DNA from: an uncultured Treponema sp.
Lineage (GTDB): Bacteria > Spirochaetota > Spirochaetia > Treponematales > Treponemataceae
DNA: 41,574 nucleotides
Reading direction: 5' to 3'
NCBI GenBank assembly: GCA_946532115.1
Contig: CAMNBC010000006.1
Location: 1 to 41,574 of the forward strand
Below are positions 36,521-41,574 of this stretch, piece after piece. The translations under genes were made by a program, and so were the position numbers. The notes under the pieces are model-generated. The model was given only the letters and a program-made list of their open reading frames with translations. It was not told the DNA's origin and did not search any database. Within the stretch, counting starts at the first letter, position 1. Each line of letters starts with the position of its first letter.

Positions 36521-38752
36521 ATGTCTGTAAAGAAAAACGATGCAAAAAAAGATCTGCGTTCTCTTGAAGCTACAGGCTTTTACAGTGATTTTCAGAAAGA
36601 AGGAATTTTATATGCTGCACTTATAAGGAGTCCTTCTCCTTCAGGAAAAGTCAAAAATATTACAGTTCCTGATCTTCCAGAAAATTACTTTATATTCACA
36701 TCAAAAGATCTGCCTGGTGCTAAATCAATTTCTGTAAATAAAACGGTAACAAAAATCTTTGGGTACGGAAACGTAGCTTACAGTGGAGAACCTCTTGGCA
36801 TTATTCTTGGTCCTGATGAGGAAAAAGTTTATAAACTCCTGAATGAAGTAAATATTACCTTTGATGTAGAAAATCTTGAATCTGCACTGCACAATGTCAT
36901 TAATCAGCAGGAAGAAACTGCGAACTTTAAGGAGTTTCTTGACCAGATTAATGAAATGCCGTCATTAAATGAGGTAATCGATAAATCTCATATTGAAGAA
37001 AATCCAAATGTTGTTGTTGCTACCCGTGAAGTAAAATACGGTCTTTATGAAACTTTACCCCTTGCTCAGGCAGACACAAAACTTTTCGATAATGCGGACT
37101 TTACTTCCACAGATACATGGAAAGAAAAACTGCTTACACCAAAATGGCAGGAAACAGAAGGTGCATGTGCTTACACAGAAGGAGATAAAATTCACGTTTA
37201 TGTTCCTACACGCTGGATGTCCTTAACTCAAAAATCAATTGCCCAGGTATTAGATATAAGCGAAGAGCAGGTTTTTATTCATAAAACAAAATCTGCAGGA
37301 ATTTATCCATCTGGTTTAATGAGAACAACTCAGATTGCAATACAGATTGCTGCAGCTTCGTGGCTCACTAAAAAACCGGTAAAACTTGTTCTTTCACAGT
37401 ATGAACAGGAAAACTATATGGTGCCTGGTGTTCTTTCAGAAATTACATACAGAACGGCTTTAGATAAAGAAGGGCATTTTACAGCCTTAAAGATTCTGAT
37501 TGATATAGACATTGGAAGTTCAAATCCTTTTGCACAGGAAATAACAGACCGTATTGCCATTGCTGCGGCAAGCTATTATAAACCAGAAAACATGTATATT
37601 TCTGTAAAAGCACATACATCAAAAAATCCGCCGACTTCAATTTCCATGCAGATAATTGAGTCACAGTCATTTTTTGCCATTGAAAATGAGATACAAAAAA
37701 TCAGCAATCAGTCAAAAATTTTCCCGGATGAACTTAGACTTTTGAATGCACAGCATGGCAAATTAAAAAACTTTCCTTTTGACATACCGACAGGAGATGT
37801 TGAAGCAGTCATTCAGAATGCACTGCGAGAAAGTGACTTTAACAGAAAATATGCATCATTCCATATGGAAGCAATTGACCGTGCAGAAAAAGACAGTAAG
37901 CCGTTCTTTGCCCTTCCATTGCGCGGCATTGGTGTTGCGACTGCCTACATTCCATCCGGCTATTACGGACAGACAAGTTTTACAAATGATGCAAAAGTTG
38001 AAGTCACACTCAATGCCGATGAAAAACTTGTAATTCATACAATAAAACCGTCTGATGTTATTCAGGACATCTGGAAAAACTCTGCTGCAGAAATTCTTCA
38101 GATTCCAAAGCAGAACATTCAGATTAATTCTGATTTTGCATACAACCAGCTTCCCGAACATCCGGAAGATTCTTACAGTTCCATCAGTATTATGAATGAA
38201 CTTGTAAAAAAATGTTGTAATGACATTCAAAAGAAACGCTTCCACCAGCCGCTCCCTATTACAGCCAAACGCGGCGGCCAATCGGCGACTCGCAACAAAT
38301 GGAATAAGGAAACTTTCAGCGGCACTCCATTCTATACAACCTCGTTTATAACAACCGTTGTTGAGGTGGAACTCGACACATATACCTACAGCGAGAAAAT
38401 AAAAGGTATATGGGTTACCATGGACTGTGGTGAACTTTTTGATGAGGCAGCGGCAAGACGTACAATCAAGCTCGAGATTCAGCAGGAACTCAATATGCTC
38501 GTAAAAGGCAAGACAGTTCCTTGCGATGCAATCAATATAAGCTTTATTCAGTCAGGCAACCACTCAGGACAGGTTGGCGGACTTATCCACAACTCGCTTC
38601 CGGCAGCCTTTTCTTCAGCCCTTTCACTTGCACTTACAACACAGCTTACCGAACTTCCATGTACAGAAGACCTTCTCTTCCAGCTGATTCGAGACCGTAC
38701 AAAAGATAAGAATGAAATAAAAAAAGCTGAAACAAAAGGAGCGGCAGAATGA
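36521..38752 (+). CDS. Divergent xanthine dehydrogenase/molybdo-hydroxylase large-subunit-like protein
   Basis: Overall XDH large-subunit organisation and position next to FeS and FAD subunit genes; canonical Mo-cofactor signatures not recognisable. Confidence 0.7.
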   Translation: MSVKKNDAKKDLRSLEATGFYSDFQKEGILYAALIRSPSPSGKVKNITVPDLPENYFIFTSKDLPGAKSISVNKTVTKIFGYGNVAYSGEPLGIILGPDEEKVYKLLNEVNITFDVENLESALHNVINQQEETANFKEFLDQINEMPSLNEVIDKSHIEENPNVVVATREVKYGLYETLPLAQADTKLFDNADFTSTDTWKEKLLTPKWQETEGACAYTEGDKIHVYVPTRWMSLTQKSIAQVLDISEEQVFIHKTKSAGIYPSGLMRTTQIAIQIAAASWLTKKPVKLVLSQYEQENYMVPGVLSEITYRTALDKEGHFTALKILIDIDIGSSNPFAQEITDRIAIAAASYYKPENMYISVKAHTSKNPPTSISMQIIESQSFFAIENEIQKISNQSKIFPDELRLLNAQHGKLKNFPFDIPTGDVEAVIQNALRESDFNRKYASFHMEAIDRAEKDSKPFFALPLRGIGVATAYIPSGYYGQTSFTNDAKVEVTLNADEKLVIHTIKPSDVIQDIWKNSAAEILQIPKQNIQINSDFAYNQLPEHPEDSYSSISIMNELVKKCCNDIQKKRFHQPLPITAKRGGQSATRNKWNKETFSGTPFYTTSFITTVVEVELDTYTYSEKIKGIWVTMDCGELFDEAAARRTIKLEIQQELNMLVKGKTVPCDAINISFIQSGNHSGQVGGLIHNSLPAAFSSALSLALTTQLTELPCTEDLLFQLIRDRTKDKNEIKKAETKGAAE

Positions 38753-39225
38753 AAATCCCAGTAACCTTAAACGGAACAAAAACAATTCTCGACGCTCATG
38801 CAGACGAATCTCTTATGAGAGTACTGCACAAAAACGGATGTCCGACAGTAAAAAGCGGTTGCTGCAGCGGCTTTTGCGGAACCTGTACAATTTTACTCGA
38901 TGATAAACCTGTCGCTTCCTGCAAAATACCGACAGGAATTGTCCGTAACTGTGATATTGTAACCTTAGATTATTTTACAAAAACAGAAGAATACTCAAAC
39001 ATAATGGCCGGCTTTCAGAAGGCAGGAATAAAACTTTGCGGTTATTGTACAGCTGGTAAAGTTTTTTCAGCATATCAGATTTTAAAAATGCCTAAGATGC
39101 CAACCCGACAGGAAATTACAGACTATGTAAAGGCACTCTCTCCATGCTGTACAGACCTTGAAACACTTGTAAACGGAATCATATATGCCATTCAAATTTC
39201 CAACAGGAGACTTAAGCGCGGCTAA
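38749..39225 (+). CDS. [2Fe-2S] subunit of molybdo-hydroxylase-like complex
   Basis: SGCCSGFCGTCTILLDDKPVASC plant-type cluster; CGYCTAGKVFSA ... SPCCTDLETLVNGI second cluster. Confidence 0.88.
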   Translation: MKIPVTLNGTKTILDAHADESLMRVLHKNGCPTVKSGCCSGFCGTCTILLDDKPVASCKIPTGIVRNCDIVTLDYFTKTEEYSNIMAGFQKAGIKLCGYCTAGKVFSAYQILKMPKMPTRQEITDYVKALSPCCTDLETLVNGIIYAIQISNRRLKRG

Positions 39226-39252
39226 CGGAATAACAAAAGAACAGGAATCAAA

Positions 39253-40050
39253 ATGGGAAAGACAATACTTTATGCAAAAAATGCATCAGAACTCATAAAA
39301 ATACTGAATAATAATCCGGGAACAAAAGTTGTTGGCGGATGTACAAGAATTGAAACTCTGCCTGAAAAATTTATTTCAACTCATGGGATAAAAGACCTTT
39401 CTCATATTTCGCGACACGAACGCTACATAGACGTAGGCCCCGGCACAACCCTTTCTGAACTACTTGCTGTTGGCCAGACTCACCTGCCGCCAATTATTTA
39501 TGAAGCTTTAAATTGTATTGCAAATCCTATAATCCGAAACACAGCAACAATCGGAGGCAACATCTGTTCTGAAAACCACAAGCTTACTTTGTTTGCTCCT
39601 CTTATGGCTCTGGATGCCAAGCTGGAATTCAAAAATCAGACAGAGACCCACAGCGAAAATATCAGAAACTTCAAAGCTGTTCCTGAAGGTTTTATTCTTT
39701 CAAATATCAGAATCCCGCTTGTAGATGCAGAGCTTTCTATTTTCCGACGTGTTGGTCCGGAACATACAATTACACAGCAGTCAGCTTCGTTTGCATTTCT
39801 TGCTGATACTGAAAAAAATACACTGTTGAATGTTCACCTTGCTTTTGCAGGACCATTCACCTTCCACAGCAAGGAGTTTGAAAACTTTATGAGCGGCCGT
39901 CGACTGCCCCTTTCGCAAAAGGACATTTCGCAACTCGAAAACTTTGTTGCCGAGCAGTTCCAGAAGGCAGCCACAGACCAGATGATTACAGATGTAATGC
40001 GCCAGCAGTTTTTTAATCTGGCAAGATACAGTTTCGAGCAGTTGACTTAG
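39253..40050 (+). CDS. FAD-binding subunit of molybdo-hydroxylase-like complex
   Basis: VVGGCTRIETLP; NPIIRNTATIGGNICSENHK. Confidence 0.85.
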   Translation: MGKTILYAKNASELIKILNNNPGTKVVGGCTRIETLPEKFISTHGIKDLSHISRHERYIDVGPGTTLSELLAVGQTHLPPIIYEALNCIANPIIRNTATIGGNICSENHKLTLFAPLMALDAKLEFKNQTETHSENIRNFKAVPEGFILSNIRIPLVDAELSIFRRVGPEHTITQQSASFAFLADTEKNTLLNVHLAFAGPFTFHSKEFENFMSGRRLPLSQKDISQLENFVAEQFQKAATDQMITDVMRQQFFNLARYSFEQLT

Positions 40051-40052
40051 TC

Positions 40053-40116
40053 TGTCACCCTGAACTTGTTTCAGGGTCTAATCGACAGGAGATGCTGAAA
40101 CAAGTTCAGCATGACA
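40053..40116. repeat. Cloverleaf-type palindromic intergenic repeat, copy B
   Basis: TGTCA-CCCTGAA-cttgt-TTCAGGG-TCT-aatcgacagg-AGA-TGCTGAA-acaag-TTCAGCA-TGACA. Confidence 0.9.
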
Positions 40117-40165
40117 GTATTTTATCGAATAAACATACAGTCTCTACGTTCGCTTCGCTCACTAC

Positions 40166-40188
40166 CTAGTTTTGCTTCGCAAAACTAG
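40166..40188. repeat. Perfect hairpin at 3' end of queA
   Basis: CTAGTTTTGC-ttc-GCAAAACTAG; overlaps the queA stop codon. Confidence 0.75.
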
Positions 40189-41258
40189 CATATAAACATC
40201 GCGTCACCGTATGAAAAAAAACGATATCTTTCAGAAACAGCAGTTTTGTAGGCGTTCAATATGTGTTCGCGGCCGGCAAAAGCTGAAACCAGCATAATCA
40301 GTGTACTCTCAGGCGTATGGAAGTTTGTAAACATTTTGTCTACAACCTTAAACTTAAAGCCAGGATACATAAAGATGCTTGTAGAACTTGTGCCTGCACG
40401 CACCCATTCATTGTTAGCTCCGACTACCCCGCCTTCCATTTCAATTTTCTGAGCAACACTTTCAAGAGTTCTTACACTTGTAGTTCCAACAGCAAGAATA
40501 GGTCTGCCTTCAGCTTTAGCCTTGTTAATGGCTTCAGCAGTTTCCTTTGGAACTGTATACCATTCTTCGTGCATTTTATGATTTTCAATATTATCTTCAC
40601 GAACTGGAAGAAAAGTTCCCAGCCCTACATGAAGAGTTACAAAACGGCGTTCAATTCCCTTTGCATCAAGACGGGCAAGCATATCTTCTGTAAAATGAAG
40701 CCCCGCTGTAGGACAGGCTGCAGAACCAGTATTTGTTGCATACACATTCTGATAGCGCTCAGAATCTTCTTCTGTATCACCACGCTTGATATATGGCGGA
40801 AGAGGAATATGGCCGTTACGCTCAAACCAGTCTTCATCAATTGCAAAATCAAATTTTAAGGCACGGAATTCTGTTCCAGCATTTCCTTCGTGCTCAATGA
40901 TTTCTGCAACAGTTCCATCCGGAAATTTATAGTGCATTCCGGGCTTCTGTTTTTTTGCAGATTTTACCATTGTATTCCAGATGCAGCATTCTTTATCAAT
41001 TGTATTCAGAAACATGAATTCTGTTTCGCGGCCCGTAGTTTCTTTGATTCCGTAAACACGAGCCCTGCGAACACGGCTGTTATTAAAAATCATCAGTGTG
41101 CCGGGCTCAATCAAATCCGGTAAATCATCCATCATATGGTGTTCCACCGCGCCGGTCACTCTGTTTAAAAGCATAAGCTTATCCTGCCCGCGCACTCCAC
41201 TCGGGTGCTGCGCAATCAAATCTTCCGGCAGGTCAAAATTAAAATCAGAAGTTAACAT
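40185..41258 (-). CDS. queA: S-adenosylmethionine:tRNA ribosyltransferase-isomerase
   Basis: FDLPEDLIAQHPSGVRGQDKLMLLNR; AACPTAGLHFTEDML; HVGLGTFLPVR; TNFHTPESTLIMLVSAFAG. Confidence 0.96.
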   Translation of the reverse strand: MLTSDFNFDLPEDLIAQHPSGVRGQDKLMLLNRVTGAVEHHMMDDLPDLIEPGTLMIFNNSRVRRARVYGIKETTGRETEFMFLNTIDKECCIWNTMVKSAKKQKPGMHYKFPDGTVAEIIEHEGNAGTEFRALKFDFAIDEDWFERNGHIPLPPYIKRGDTEEDSERYQNVYATNTGSAACPTAGLHFTEDMLARLDAKGIERRFVTLHVGLGTFLPVREDNIENHKMHEEWYTVPKETAEAINKAKAEGRPILAVGTTSVRTLESVAQKIEMEGGVVGANNEWVRAGTSSTSIFMYPGFKFKVVDKMFTNFHTPESTLIMLVSAFAGREHILNAYKTAVSERYRFFSYGDAMFIC

Positions 41259-41311
41259 GTGGGATATATTATCACAAATCAGAAGTCTTAACTATATATT
41301 AATTGTCACAC

Positions 41312-41441
41312 GGAATGGGGCTGTCCAAAAAGTATTGTCATGCTGAACTTGTTTCAGCATCTAAACTACATCTAGTTCTATAGATTCCGAAACAAGTTCG
41401 GAATGACACTAGGAAGTATACTTATTGGCCATCCCCATTCC
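41312..41441. mobile_element. Putative MITE-like element: 24-bp imperfect terminal inverted repeats enclosing cloverleaf repeat copy C
   Basis: ggaatggggctgtccaaaaagtat ... atacttattggccatccccattcc (21/24 complementary) around 41336-41408. Confidence 0.55.
41336..41408. repeat. Cloverleaf-type palindromic intergenic repeat, copy C
   Basis: TGTCA-TGCTGAA-cttgt-TTCAGCA-TCT-(19 nt)-AGA-TTCCGAA-acaag-TTCGGAA-TGACA. Confidence 0.9.
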
Positions 41442-41443
41442 TT

Positions 41444-41574
41444 TTAGAAAAGGCTACCTTGAAGTCCGTCTTTAGAATCAGCAGCATGAGTAAGCCCCAG
41501 GTGTGTATAAGCCTTCTCAGTCACCATTCGACCGCGCGGAGTTCTCTGCAAAAGTCCGCACTGAATGAGATACG
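41444..41574 (-). CDS. ruvB: Holliday junction helicase RuvB, C-terminal part (5' truncated by window)
   Basis: Minus strand reads [42 protein letters not shown]. Confidence 0.9.
   Translation of the reverse strand, partial: YLIQCGLLQRTPRGRMVTEKAYTHLGLTHAADSKDGLQGSLF

Noticed and set aside
1-41574. CRISPR arrays, tRNA or rRNA genes, integrases, phage structural genes
   Set aside because: No regularly spaced repeats, no tRNA-like TTCGA/GGTTCG cloverleaf, and no recognisable integrase or phage proteins in the ORFs.

Overview
The 41.6-kb window looks chromosomal and Treponema-like (spirochaete); this is inferred from protein content and AT-rich codon usage, with no database search. It runs from the rplT 3' end to the ruvB 3' end. 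It carries about 30 protein genes, no rRNA, tRNA or CRISPR that I can see, and no intact IS or prophage. Housekeeping genes include zapA, pncB, argG, a parE/gyrB-type topoisomerase, rpsO, ribF-like, ilvE, queA and ruvB. Signalling genes include HD-GYP, two tandem SpoIIE-type phosphatases, an MCP, a sugar-binding-protein/GGDEF fusion and a GGDEF/EAL protein. The best candidates for undescribed biology are: (1) a six-gene minus-strand run (14295-22055) joining a cytosolic sugar-binding/GGDEF protein, an MCP, an exported carbohydrate-binding-like protein, a MoxR AAA+ ATPase, a VWA protein and an unknown protein; (2) a three-gene molybdo-hydroxylase-like operon (36521-40050) that has lost canonical motifs; (3) a type II topoisomerase B subunit with a histone-H1-like Lys/Ala/Thr N-terminal tail; (4) several intergenic palindromic repeat families, including a three-copy cloverleaf element with mutually complementary loops, one copy nested in a 24-bp inverted repeat between ruvB and queA; (5) decayed gene remnants between pncB and the GGGtGRT gene.
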